Source: Capnocytophaga felis (GTDB taxonomy: Bacteria; Bacteroidota; Bacteroidia; Flavobacteriales; Flavobacteriaceae). From it: a DNA stretch of 64,000 nucleotides. The stretch is from positions 183,804 to 247,803 of the forward strand of contig NZ_BLBC01000007.1 in NCBI RefSeq assembly GCF_009684755.1. The letters run 5' to 3'. Made by a program: the position numbers and the translations under genes. Positions 18,601 to 26,961 of the stretch are shown here, one piece after another (within the stretch, counting starts at the first letter, position 1; every line of letters begins with the position of its first letter). The notes beneath the pieces were generated by a model that had not been told where the DNA came from, did no database searches, and saw only the letters and a list, made by a program, of their open reading frames with translations.

Positions 18601-19091
18601 ATTATTTCATTATGTTTTTATAATAGTTTTACCTTGTAGAATTGTGTTACATATACTTTTTGTGATATTTTTTACATCCCTCTGCTTCTTTCAAAGGGGG
18701 AGTGCATTATGATTACACTTCCTGAGTTCCCCCTTTCAAGGGGGTTAGGGGGATGTCTTGTTTTTTTTATTATTTCATTGTGTTTTTATAATAGTTTTTC
18801 CTTGTAGAAGTGTGTTGCATATACTTTTTGTGATATTTTTTACATCCCCCTACCCCCTTCAAGGGGGGAGTGCGTTATGATTACACTTTCTGAGTTCCCC
18901 CTTTTAAGGGGGTAGGGAGATGTTTCGTTCTTTTTATTATTTCATTATGTTTTTATAATAGTTTTTCCTTGTGGGAGTGTGTTGCATATACTTTTTGTGA
19001 TATTTTTTACATCTCCCTGCCCCCTTCAAAGGGGGAGTTCGTTATGATTACACTTCCTGAGTTCCCCCTTTTAAGGGGGTTAGGGGGATGT
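18601..19091. repeat. Three tandem copies of a ~167-bp inverted-repeat element
   Basis: Units begin at 18601, 18769 and 18936 (168- and 167-bp steps; the last is cut short at about 19091). Each has an AT-rich half and a half where ACATCCCCCTACCCCCTT-like and AAGGGGGTAGGGAGATGT-like arms face each other; each arm also contains its own smaller palindrome (C5/G5), so one long or two short hairpins can form. A conserved ~22-base middle separates the arms. There is no ORF. It lies between the 3' end of the S9B peptidase gene and the 5' end of a SUKH gene. It looks like a REP/MITE-class repeat; its copy number elsewhere cannot be seen here. Confidence 0.85.
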
Positions 19092-19121
19092 TATTCAATT
19101 ATTTAAACTCATTTTAAAATT

Positions 19122-21347
19122 CTATAATTTTTGCAATAAATATTCTGTCATCTTTTGATAAAGTTGTAAGCGTGTATATCCACCGTAAATACTATGGTCT
19201 TTATCCGGATATATTAACCAATCAAAATTCTTATTAAGCTGAACGAGTTGATTGATTAGTACCATTGCATTTTGTACGTGTACATTGTCATCAGCTGTTC
19301 CGTGAATGAGTAAATAGTTTCCTTTCAGTTTTTTAGCGTGTGTAATGGGCGAGTTATTGTCATACCCCGACGGGTTTTCTTGTGGAGTTTGCATAAATCG
19401 TTCCGTATAAATGGTGTCATAGAATCGCCACGAAGTTACCGGAGCAACTGCAATGGCTGTTTTAAATAGGTCTCCGGCTTGAAACAAACAGTTAGAGGAC
19501 ATAAATCCTCCGAAGCTCCAACCCCAAATCCCGATGCGATTTTTATCAATATAGGGTTGTTCTGCAAAAAAACGAGCTGCAAATATTTGGTCTTCTACTT
19601 CGTATTTTCCAAGTTCTTTGTAAGTGCATTTCTTGAAGTTACTGCCTTTATAACCCGTTCCACGACCATCTACACAGGCAACCAAATACCCTTGTTGCGT
19701 CAGAAGAGAGTGCCAAAAATCATTACTGTCAAACCATTTGTTGTTAACTTCTTGTGAACCTGGTCCTGAATATTGATACATTAATAACGGATATTGCTTA
19801 TTTGGGTCGAAATCCTTTGGCTTGATGATGTAAGCATTTAATTTTCCATTAGGTGTATTTAATTCAAAGAATTCTTTTTTAGCTAAACGATATTGAGAAA
19901 TATTTTCACTGTATTTTGAATTATCTAAGATGTCTTTTACTTTTTTCCCGTCTTTACTGTTGTTAAGTGTGTAGTGTGTCGGCTTAGTTACACTTGAAAA
20001 TTGATTAATATACAATGAAAAATCAGGACTGAATGTAGCATTGTTAGTTCCTTCATTAGTAGAAAGTTGTTTTTTATTTTTTCCGCTAAGTGAAATACTA
20101 TAAATTCCTCTGTTTATTGAGCCGTTTTCAGTAGATTGATAGAAAATATTTCCACTTTTTGGGTCGTATCCATAACATTTAGTTACTTCCCAATTGCCTT
20201 TTGTGATTTGTTTTTTTAATTTTCCATTTTTATCATAATGATAGATATGATTGAACCCATCTTTTTCTGAAGTAATTAAAAAACTATTGTCGGTTAAGAA
20301 AATAAGGTTATCTGGAATGTCTATATAGGTGTTGTTTTGTTCATTTAGTACTGAATATACTTGATTCGTTTGTGAGTTTATGAAATTTAGGTTAAAATTA
20401 TTTTGATGTCTGTTGAGAGTTTGTACACTGAGTGTATTTTTATCATTTGTCCATCGGAGACGAGGTATGTAATAATATAAATCATCTTTTGCGTTCAGTG
20501 AATTTTGTTTACTGGAGTAATTTAAACCTGTTGCAATGGGTGTATTAAATGTTTTTTTAGATGAAGTATCGTAAATGTGTACCGAAACTTTTGAATTATG
20601 TTCTCCTGCTTTTGGATATTTGAAGACTTGTTGTGTAGGGTAAAGTCCTTTTCCATAAATGTCCATTGAAAACTCTGGAACTTGGCTTTCATCAAATCGA
20701 ATATAGGCTAATTTTGTTCCGTCAGCATTCCAATCAAATGCTTTCACAAAACTGAATTCTTCTTCATAAACCCAATCGGTTATTCCGTTGATGATTTTAT
20801 TGTTCTCTCCATCGAAAGTAATTTGAGTGGTTTTATTGGTGGTTATATTATATATGTATAAATTGTTTTCATAAGCGTAAGCGATTTTATTTCCGTCGGG
20901 TGAAAAGGTTGGTTCTTGGATTTTATGCTCACTGATAAAGATTCCTTTTTTTGTTTCCAAATTGTAAAGATAATATGAAGCCACAAACGAACGTCGGTAA
21001 ATTTGTTCGGATTTTGAAGCAATGAGTAGCAATTTTTCATCAGGACTGAAAGAGTACCTATCAATATTTGTTAAAACTTCCCGTTGAGTTGAACTGTCAA
21101 ATAATGTTTTTACTTTTTCAAGCGTTGTGAAATCATATAAATCAATCTGTTGTGAATTTGATTGTCGGTCGTAATTAAGTACTGTATATTGGTTTGTATT
21201 CTTCATTGCTGAAAGGTGAGTCATCCGCTGCGGATAAAGCACACCCTTTACCCAAATGTCTTCCAATGTAATGGGTTTGTTTTGAGCGATTAAAGACAAC
21301 GAAGAGATAAATAAAAATAGCAAGGTAAAACAAAGTCTGTTTTTCAT
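19122..21347 (-). CDS. S9B-family dipeptidyl/tripeptidyl peptidase (DPP-IV-like)
   Basis: Secreted serine peptidase that removes short peptides, usually with proline at P1. The 741 residues begin with a signal peptide (MKNRLCFTLLFLFISSLSLIAQ), followed by a beta-propeller (~60-470) and an alpha/beta hydrolase domain. Seen: the Glu-Glu substrate-anchoring motif in DWVYEEEFS (propeller), nucleophile Ser in GWSFGGFM, Asp in GTADDNVHVQNA and His in DKDHSIYGG. Both DPP-IV and prolyl tripeptidyl peptidase have these, so the exact specificity is left open. Products would suit the POT transporters upstream on the chromosome. DPP-IV activity is a known trait and virulence-related factor in Capnocytophaga and Porphyromonas. 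Confidence 0.93.
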   Translation of the reverse strand: MKNRLCFTLLFLFISSLSLIAQNKPITLEDIWVKGVLYPQRMTHLSAMKNTNQYTVLNYDRQSNSQQIDLYDFTTLEKVKTLFDSSTQREVLTNIDRYSFSPDEKLLLIASKSEQIYRRSFVASYYLYNLETKKGIFISEHKIQEPTFSPDGNKIAYAYENNLYIYNITTNKTTQITFDGENNKIINGITDWVYEEEFSFVKAFDWNADGTKLAYIRFDESQVPEFSMDIYGKGLYPTQQVFKYPKAGEHNSKVSVHIYDTSSKKTFNTPIATGLNYSSKQNSLNAKDDLYYYIPRLRWTNDKNTLSVQTLNRHQNNFNLNFINSQTNQVYSVLNEQNNTYIDIPDNLIFLTDNSFLITSEKDGFNHIYHYDKNGKLKKQITKGNWEVTKCYGYDPKSGNIFYQSTENGSINRGIYSISLSGKNKKQLSTNEGTNNATFSPDFSLYINQFSSVTKPTHYTLNNSKDGKKVKDILDNSKYSENISQYRLAKKEFFELNTPNGKLNAYIIKPKDFDPNKQYPLLMYQYSGPGSQEVNNKWFDSNDFWHSLLTQQGYLVACVDGRGTGYKGSNFKKCTYKELGKYEVEDQIFAARFFAEQPYIDKNRIGIWGWSFGGFMSSNCLFQAGDLFKTAIAVAPVTSWRFYDTIYTERFMQTPQENPSGYDNNSPITHAKKLKGNYLLIHGTADDNVHVQNAMVLINQLVQLNKNFDWLIYPDKDHSIYGGYTRLQLYQKMTEYLLQKL

Positions 21348-21529
21348 TTTAGTTTATATTAACGATTTAAACGGTCAATAATACTAATTTTTTCAATTCC
21401 ATTCTAATTTTTTTAGTTATAAATGTAACATTATCTGTGTTTTGTATTGATATTTAATTGTTTATGTATTGTTAAAGAAAGTAAAAAAATATTTTGATTT
21501 TTTTGCATTTAGCTTTTGCAAAAAAAATG

Positions 21530-21537
21530 TATCTTTG
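21530..21537 (+). promoter_or_regulatory. -7 element of tpiA
   Basis: TATCTTTG, exact TAnnTTTG. A TTTG lies 24 nt upstream (21502-21505), longer than ideal. The tpiA ATG follows at 21583. Confidence 0.65.
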
Positions 21538-21582
21538 TAGCTGCTCAAAAGATAAAGTCAAAAACATAAATAATTGATTAAT

Positions 21583-22332
21583 ATGAGAAAAAAAATTGTA
21601 GCAGGAAATTGGAAAATGAACAATGACCTGAAAAAATCAACAGAATTGATTGCCGATTTGTTAAAAAAATTACCTAAAACAGAAGCAGAAGTAATGGTCG
21701 CACCTACTTTTGTGAATTTGATTCCGACTGTGGAAGCTGCCAAAGGAAGTGCAGTTGAAGTGATTGCTCAAAATATGCACTTTGCTGAAAACGGGGCTTA
21801 TACAGGTGAAATTTCGGCTGAAATGTTAAAAAGCGTTGGAGTAAAAACGGTAATTTTAGGACATTCGGAGCGTCGTGCTTATTTTAATGAAACTGATGAA
21901 TCATTGGCTAAAAAAGCAGATACGGCTTTGAAACACAATATCCGAATGGTATTTTGTATCGGAGAAGAGTTAGCGGACAGAAAAGCCAACAATCATTTTA
22001 AAGTCGTTGAAAATCAAATTAAAAACGGATTATTCCACTTACCTGCTGATGTGTGGAAAAATATCGTTTTGGCGTACGAACCCGTTTGGGCAATCGGAAC
22101 AGGCGAAACGGCTTCTCCCGAACAAGCTCAGGAAATGCACGCCTTTATCCGCAAAACGCTTGCCGACAAATACGGAAAAGAAGTAGCTGACAGTGTTTCA
22201 ATTCTTTACGGAGGCAGTGTAAAACCCGATAACGCCAAAGAAATTTTTGCAAAAGCAGACGTTGATGGCGGACTTATTGGAGGGGCGTCACTCAAAGCCG
22301 ATGATTTTATCGCAATTATTAACGGAATTTAA
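21583..22332 (+). CDS. tpiA: Triose-phosphate isomerase
   Basis: Interconverts dihydroxyacetone phosphate and glyceraldehyde 3-phosphate in glycolysis. The 249 residues hold the catalytic Lys11 (GNWKMN), His94 (ILGHSERR) and Glu166 (AYEPVWAIGTG), and the phosphate-binding loop SILYGGSVKP. The ATG at 21583 is chosen over an in-frame TTG at 21574, because MRKKIVAGNWKMN is the standard N-terminus. Only 77 bp separate it from hemE, and that gap is filled by a heptad-repeat hairpin, so the two genes are probably one transcript. Confidence 0.97.
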   Translation: MRKKIVAGNWKMNNDLKKSTELIADLLKKLPKTEAEVMVAPTFVNLIPTVEAAKGSAVEVIAQNMHFAENGAYTGEISAEMLKSVGVKTVILGHSERRAYFNETDESLAKKADTALKHNIRMVFCIGEELADRKANNHFKVVENQIKNGLFHLPADVWKNIVLAYEPVWAIGTGETASPEQAQEMHAFIRKTLADKYGKEVADSVSILYGGSVKPDNAKEIFAKADVDGGLIGGASLKADDFIAIINGI

Positions 22333-22334
22333 TT

Positions 22335-22409
22335 CATAGCAGTTAGTGATTAGTGGTTAGTATTTAGTATTTTACTAACCACTGATTGCTAATCACTAAG
22401 CACTAACAA
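22335..22409 (+). repeat. Heptad-repeat hairpin between tpiA and hemE
   Basis: Five 7-nt units carrying TAG (starting 22335, 22342, 22349, 22356, 22363), a 5-nt loop (22370-22374), then five units of the form CTnnnnn, four of them CTAnnnn (starting 22375, 22382, 22389, 22396, 22403), ending directly against the hemE ATG at 22410. The arms are inverted relative to each other and can pair. Because 7 is one more than a multiple of 3, TAG falls in all three frames. The design matches the ends of the insertion in the sdh operon at 55.3 kb. Confidence 0.75.
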
Positions 22410-23438
22410 ATGTTACAAAACGATTTATTTTTAAGAGCTTTGAATGGCGAAACGGTGGAACGTCCGCCGGTGTGGATGATGCGTCAGGCAGGGCGTTATT
22501 TGCCTGAATTTAGGGCGTTACGTGATAAATATGATTTCTTTACGCGTTGCCGAGTGCCCGAATTAGTCGCAGAAATTACTGTGCAACCTATTGATATTGT
22601 GGGAACTGATGCTGCTATTCTGTTTTCGGATATTTTGGTAGTTCCGCAAGCGATGAATATCGAAGTAGAAATGAAATCAGGGGTAGGTCCTTGGCTTCCC
22701 AATCCCATTCGTTCTGCCAAAGATGTTGAAAATGTGATAGTTCCTGATATTCACGAAACTTTGGGATATGTGATGGAAGGCATCAAACTTACCAAACAGA
22801 TGCTTGCAGGGCGTGTGCCACTTATCGGGTTTGCGGGTTCTCCGTGGACGATTTTCTGTTATGCCGTAGAGGGAAAAGGTTCACGTGACTTCAACACTGC
22901 CAAGGAGTTATGTTTTACAGATTCACAAACAGCACATAAATTGCTACAAAAAATTACGGATACCACCATTTTGTATCTGAAAGAAAAGGTAAAGGCTGGC
23001 GTGGACGCAGTGCAAATTTTCGATAGCTGGGGAGGTGTGCTTTCGCCAGTTGATTATCAGGAATTTTCTTGGAAATATAGTAATCAAATTGTGGAAGCGT
23101 TGGCACCGCTTACCAAAGTAATTGTTTTCGGGAAAGGCTGTTGGTTTGCACTTCCTGAAATGGCAAAATCCAAGGCTTCGGCATTAGGGGTGGACTGGAC
23201 GTGTACGCCACAGAAAGCACGTGAGTTAACAGGTGGGAAAATTACTTTGCAAGGGAATTTTGACCCTTCGCGATTGCTTTCTACGCCATCGGAAATAAAA
23301 AAAATGGTGCACAAAATGATTGACGATTTCGGTAAAGACCGATACGTGGTGAATTTAGGACACGGAATTTTGCCAAATATTCCCGTTGAAAATGCGAAAG
23401 CCTTCGTGGAAGCGGTAAAAAGTTATAAATCTTTTTAA
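22410..23438 (+). CDS. hemE: Uroporphyrinogen decarboxylase
   Basis: Decarboxylates uroporphyrinogen III to coproporphyrinogen III in haem synthesis. The 342 residues show the N-terminal signature [17 protein letters not shown], the catalytic-aspartate region [43 protein letters not shown] and the C-terminal [18 protein letters not shown]. Length is normal. The start ATG abuts the heptad-repeat hairpin. It is followed after 9 bp by the SUKH-SUFU gene. The pathway partner hemN is elsewhere in the window (44976-46340). Confidence 0.97.
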   Translation: MLQNDLFLRALNGETVERPPVWMMRQAGRYLPEFRALRDKYDFFTRCRVPELVAEITVQPIDIVGTDAAILFSDILVVPQAMNIEVEMKSGVGPWLPNPIRSAKDVENVIVPDIHETLGYVMEGIKLTKQMLAGRVPLIGFAGSPWTIFCYAVEGKGSRDFNTAKELCFTDSQTAHKLLQKITDTTILYLKEKVKAGVDAVQIFDSWGGVLSPVDYQEFSWKYSNQIVEALAPLTKVIVFGKGCWFALPEMAKSKASALGVDWTCTPQKARELTGGKITLQGNFDPSRLLSTPSEIKKMVHKMIDDFGKDRYVVNLGHGILPNIPVENAKAFVEAVKSYKSF

Positions 23439-23447
23439 ATCAAATAT

Positions 23448-24806
23448 ATGAAAAAAGTTCTACAGAAATTTTTGGATACTCTTCTTCGTGAAGCAACTCC
23501 CATAATGGCAAGTTTGAACAAAGGAGTAACCGATGCTGAGATAAGAACTTTTGAACAAGAAATGGATGTGAAACTCCCAGAGGAAGTTAAAGAACTTTAT
23601 AAAACTTTCAATGGGCAAAAAATGAAGGAGGAAAGTTCTGTTAGTTTTCTTAATAGTCAGTATTTTATTCCACTTGAAAGAGTAAAAAAGACACAAAATG
23701 AATGGCTTGAAAGACTGAATTCTTCAATTAAAAATTGGCAATCATTTGAATTTGATAGAGAAGAAGCAAAGGATTTTGGCTGGTATAAAAAGATTAAAAA
23801 TCAGCTTTTTAACCAAAAGTGGATTCCTTTTTTAGCAGATGATGTGAGTTATGTTTTCATAGACCTTGACCCAGATGAAAAAGGAAGGAAAGGACAGGTA
23901 GTGGAATTTATATTGGATACAGAAAATGTGGAACATTCATTTGTTGAACTAATGAATGACTCCTTGAAAGGTTGGTTTGAAAATCTGATAGAAGAGTTTG
24001 AAAATGAGGAGCTTTTTTATGACAAAGACATTAAAACCTTGACATTTCAGAGTGAATCTGCTGATGAAATAATGAACAATATTTTTTCTCCAACGCCTGA
24101 TTACGTGTCGCAAGGAGGTTCAAATGTGTATAGTTATGGTAAGGAAAACAGTAGTAATTTTGTATTTCCTGATCGCTCTTGTGTGTATATGGATGAAATT
24201 TGTGAGCACTTTAAGAGATATATAGGTGAGCCGGAAAGTGTTTTTCACGAAATTATGTCAGAATACGTGCATATTGATGTACATTGGATTAAGCCCACTG
24301 AAGAACGTCCGTATCACGTGCTTTTTACAACAGGAATGAGCGATTACCCGATGTATCTTCCTAAAGAATTAGAAAATCCGAACGAATTTAGCCACGCTGA
24401 ATTAATGGTTTATCTTCCAAAAGACTGGAAAATAGAGGAAAATAGTTTTGATGCCGATAGCTATTGGCCAATTTATTTTTTAAAAATGATTGCTCGTTTT
24501 CCACATCAATATAAAACGTGGATGGCAGAGGGGCACACGATACCGAATGGTCCTGAGGCTGAACCTATTGCTAACACTAATTTTGGATGTATTTTGCTGA
24601 TGCCTCCTTATTTGTCTGCTCCACAAGATTTTCTGAAATTACAAACCAAAGACGACACAACAATCAATTTCTATTGTATTTTACCCCTTTACGCAGAGGA
24701 AATGGATTTGAAATTGGAAGAAGGTGTAGATATTTTATTAGATTTATTCGATGAATATCAAATTAGTGAAGTTATTGATGTTCACAGAGAAAATGTAGCG
24801 GGATAA
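23448..24806 (+). CDS. SUKH-SUFU fusion protein
   Basis: A 452-residue two-domain protein. The N-terminal ~195 residues are SMI1/KNR4 (SUKH): KGVTDAEIRTFEQEMDVKLP then EVKELYKTFNGQ, and KWIPFLADDVSYVFIDLDP with a following GRKGQVVEF. The C-terminal ~190 residues match suppressor-of-fused (SUFU) proteins: VHWIKPTEERPYHVLFTTGM, FSHAELMVYLPKDW, and GCILLMPP. Both domains are known from bacterial immunity proteins, and fusions of several immunity modules occur in Bacteroidota. It lies only 9 bp after hemE, so a housekeeping promoter probably drives it. No cognate toxin is present. Confidence 0.85.
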   Translation: MKKVLQKFLDTLLREATPIMASLNKGVTDAEIRTFEQEMDVKLPEEVKELYKTFNGQKMKEESSVSFLNSQYFIPLERVKKTQNEWLERLNSSIKNWQSFEFDREEAKDFGWYKKIKNQLFNQKWIPFLADDVSYVFIDLDPDEKGRKGQVVEFILDTENVEHSFVELMNDSLKGWFENLIEEFENEELFYDKDIKTLTFQSESADEIMNNIFSPTPDYVSQGGSNVYSYGKENSSNFVFPDRSCVYMDEICEHFKRYIGEPESVFHEIMSEYVHIDVHWIKPTEERPYHVLFTTGMSDYPMYLPKELENPNEFSHAELMVYLPKDWKIEENSFDADSYWPIYFLKMIARFPHQYKTWMAEGHTIPNGPEAEPIANTNFGCILLMPPYLSAPQDFLKLQTKDDTTINFYCILPLYAEEMDLKLEEGVDILLDLFDEYQISEVIDVHRENVAG

Positions 24807-24816
24807 GAAAAATAAA

Positions 24817-24858
24817 AGCCAAAAATTTAATTTTTTATTGAAATTTTTGGCTCATTTT
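24817..24858 (+). terminator. Terminator after the SUKH-SUFU gene
   Basis: Bases 24817-24828 pair perfectly with 24841-24852 (12 bp, 12-nt loop), followed by CA and T6. It separates convergent genes; on the other strand it directly follows the sigma-factor stop. Confidence 0.85.
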
Positions 24859-25416
24859 TTATTGTTTTTTCAATATTTCGGAAAGAGTTTTCTTTGCCCT
24901 AAGTAAAGTTACCTTCACGTTACTGTGTGACATATTGGTAATTTCAGCAATTTCTTTATAAGATTTTTCTTGTAAATATCTCAGCTGTATCACAGTTCGA
25001 TAAGGTTCTTTTAATTGCTTGATACACAATAGTAACCGATTCAGATTTTGCTCCATAATTAGGCTATCCTCAGCAGTAGGAGATTCATCTACAATTGTTT
25101 TAGCTTCTTTTTCCTCAGAAGACGAGGATTGTGTAAATTTCCGCTGTTGGCTCCTAATCATATCAATATGAACGTTTTTGGAAATGGCTATGAGCCACGT
25201 TTTGAAAGAAAACTCTTCGCTGTATGTGTCAATTTTGTCGAAAGCTTTGGCAAACGTCTGGATAACAACGTCTTCCACATCATTTTCATCACCGATGCGT
25301 TTTTGTTGAAAGTTGTAAACATCTGTCCAAAATACATCAAGCAAGTAGCTAAATGCTTTTTGGTTCCCTTCTTTTGCGTCCTTGATTTTTTCGGATAATA
25401 CGTTCTGATTGCTCAA
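24859..25416 (-). CDS. ECF-type RNA polymerase sigma factor
   Basis: Alternative sigma factor of 185 residues. Region 2 is visible at about 25-90 (YNFQQKRIGDENDVEDVVIQ, SFKTWLIAISKNVHIDMIR) and region 4 at about 130-183 (YRTVIQLRYLQEKSYKEIAE, with the helix-turn-helix ITNMSHSNVKVTLLRAKKTL). The usual partner anti-sigma gene is not next to it; instead a small Cys-rich membrane protein of 62 residues is encoded 12 bp upstream. Which genes it controls cannot be told from the window. Confidence 0.92.
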   Translation of the reverse strand: MSNQNVLSEKIKDAKEGNQKAFSYLLDVFWTDVYNFQQKRIGDENDVEDVVIQTFAKAFDKIDTYSEEFSFKTWLIAISKNVHIDMIRSQQRKFTQSSSSEEKEAKTIVDESPTAEDSLIMEQNLNRLLLCIKQLKEPYRTVIQLRYLQEKSYKEIAEITNMSHSNVKVTLLRAKKTLSEILKKQ

Positions 25417-25428
25417 AATATCCCGATT

Positions 25429-25617
25429 TTATTTCTTACAATCCTGCTCATCAGGCATTTTTCCGCAGAAGCCACAAGGTTCTCCCGTTTTATTCAAATG
25501 CGGATTTTGGCTGGCACAAGTTCCTGCGAATTTTCCTCCTTTTTTAGCCCATATTTTAATGGCAATGCCCGCAAAACACAAGGCTAAAATTCCGATAGTT
25601 AATAATACTAATTTCAT
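25429..25617 (-). CDS. Small Cys-rich membrane protein
   Basis: A 62-residue protein with one N-terminal membrane helix (KLVLLTIGILALCFAGIAIKI) and a soluble tail with five Cys, including CGFCG and a final DCKK. The first tail Cys is in TCASQNPHLNK. This small-protein type occurs beside sigma-factor genes in Flavobacteriia. The tail could bind metal or respond to redox state, which would suit a sensing role ahead of the ECF sigma gene 12 bp downstream; that is speculation from position and Cys content only. Confidence 0.7.
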   Translation of the reverse strand: MKLVLLTIGILALCFAGIAIKIWAKKGGKFAGTCASQNPHLNKTGEPCGFCGKMPDEQDCKK

Positions 25618-25672
25618 TTTATTTAAGTTATTTTCCTGAAAAATAGGTTTTTGTGGTGATTTTCTTAAAAAA

Positions 25673-26395
25673 TTATTTCAAATCATAAAGCGAATTTACA
25701 GCTGCCACACGTTCTACCGTAAATCCTTCTGCAAAATCCACGCCAATTAGTCGCCCGAGGTCTCTCGCTCGATAAGTTACACTATCCAAAAAGTTTTTAT
25801 CGGAAATCGGGGTGGTGGGTTCGTTGCTGTTTGCATCATAAAATTGGGTTTTGTATGCCAAAACGGAAGCCAATTTTTTGTCCATAAATTCCGAGATATC
25901 TACCACAAAATCAGGTTCAATGTTTTTCCATTGTATGTAATGATAAACCACTTTGGGTCGCCACGCTTGTTGTTGCACTCCGTTTATTTCGGTTTCAATT
26001 TTCCGAAGCCCGCTCAGAAAACACGCATCACTGACTAATTTACTTCCTTTTCCGTGGTCGATATGGCGGTCGTCAATGGCATTACAAAGCACAATATCAG
26101 GACGATACTTCCGAATCATTTTGATAATTTCCAATTGATGAGTTCTGTCATTGACAAAAAATCCGTCGGCAAATTTCAGGTTTTCCCGAATTTCCACACC
26201 TAAGATTTTAGCTCCTTCTTCGGCTTCTTTTTTTCGGGTTTCGGCAGTGCCTCGTGTACCTAATTCGCCTTGTGTCAGGTCGATAATTCCTACTTTTTTG
26301 CCCAAAGCGACTTCTTTGGCTACCGTTCCCGAGCAGCCCAATTCCACATCGTCAGGATGCGCCCCAAATGCTAAAATATCTAATTTTAAACTCAT
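25673..26395 (-). CDS. bshB1: Bacillithiol biosynthesis deacetylase BshB1
   Basis: Zinc LmbE/PIG-L-family enzyme that deacetylates GlcNAc-malate in bacillithiol synthesis. The start is placed at 26395 (MSLKLDILAFGAHPDDVEL), because the longer frame overlaps the upstream gene. Zinc ligands are His13 and Asp16 in AHPDD and the later DDRHIDHGKG. Also seen are LTQGELGTRGT and ANSNEPTTPIS, typical of BshB1. About 240 residues. It starts 1 bp after the stop of a glutathione-peroxidase-like gene, linking two thiol-redox functions in one operon. Confidence 0.9.
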   Translation of the reverse strand: MSLKLDILAFGAHPDDVELGCSGTVAKEVALGKKVGIIDLTQGELGTRGTAETRKKEAEEGAKILGVEIRENLKFADGFFVNDRTHQLEIIKMIRKYRPDIVLCNAIDDRHIDHGKGSKLVSDACFLSGLRKIETEINGVQQQAWRPKVVYHYIQWKNIEPDFVVDISEFMDKKLASVLAYKTQFYDANSNEPTTPISDKNFLDSVTYRARDLGRLIGVDFAEGFTVERVAAVNSLYDLK

Positions 26396-26396
26396 A

Positions 26397-26942
26397 TTAT
26401 TTCTCAATCCAATCGATAATTTCTTTGTCTTGTGGCGAAGTTCTCGGGGCAATTACTTTCTCTAATTTTCCGTCTGTGCCAATGAGGTATTTTTGAAAAT
26501 TCCACTGTACTTCGGAATCCTCAACTCCATTTAGTTTCTTAGAAGTCAGGAATTTATATAGCGGATGAGTATCTTCTCCTTTTACAGAAATTTTCTCCAT
26601 CATTGGGAAACTTACGCCGTAGTTTATCTTGCAAAATTCGGCAATTTCGTTATTGCTTCCCGGCTCTTGCGATTTGAAATTATTGGCAGGAAACCCAATG
26701 ATAATGAAGTTTTTATCTTTATATTTTTTGTACAAAGCCTCCAAACCTTCGTATTGCGGAGTTAAGCCACATTTGGATGCCGTATTTACAATCATCACTT
26801 TTTTTCCTTTCAATTGTGAGAGGGCAAAATCATCTCCGTATATATCTTTTACAACGAATTGATAGATAGTGTTTTCCGATTTTTGTTGTGCATTTGAAAA
26901 CCCAAATATGCACAAAGCTAACATTGTAATTAATTTGTTCAT
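26397..26942 (-). CDS. Secreted glutathione-peroxidase-family protein
   Basis: Thiol peroxidase reducing hydroperoxides. The 181 residues start with a signal peptide (MNKLITMLALCIFGFSNAQ), so it acts in the envelope. The peroxidatic Cys58 lies in NTASKCGLTPQYEGLE; the conserved GFPANNFKSQEPG supplies Gln, and WNFQKYLI the Trp-Asn pair. It is the Cys, not selenocysteine, type; such enzymes often use thioredoxin rather than glutathione. It lies between the DUF4091 gene (19-bp gap) and bshB1 (1-bp gap), likely one operon from the promoter at 28776-28806. Confidence 0.92.
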   Translation of the reverse strand: MNKLITMLALCIFGFSNAQQKSENTIYQFVVKDIYGDDFALSQLKGKKVMIVNTASKCGLTPQYEGLEALYKKYKDKNFIIIGFPANNFKSQEPGSNNEIAEFCKINYGVSFPMMEKISVKGEDTHPLYKFLTSKKLNGVEDSEVQWNFQKYLIGTDGKLEKVIAPRTSPQDKEIIDWIEK

Positions 26943-26961
26943 ATTATGTTATTTTATTGAT

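Noticed and set aside
18601..19091. Insertion sequence
   Set aside because: No transposase frame on either strand; the repeats are internal palindromes, not terminal repeats around a gene.
16224..19091. Polymorphic-toxin or CDI locus
   Set aside because: Only immunity-type (SUKH) genes are visible; no large secreted toxin, Rhs or T6SS effector gene is present.
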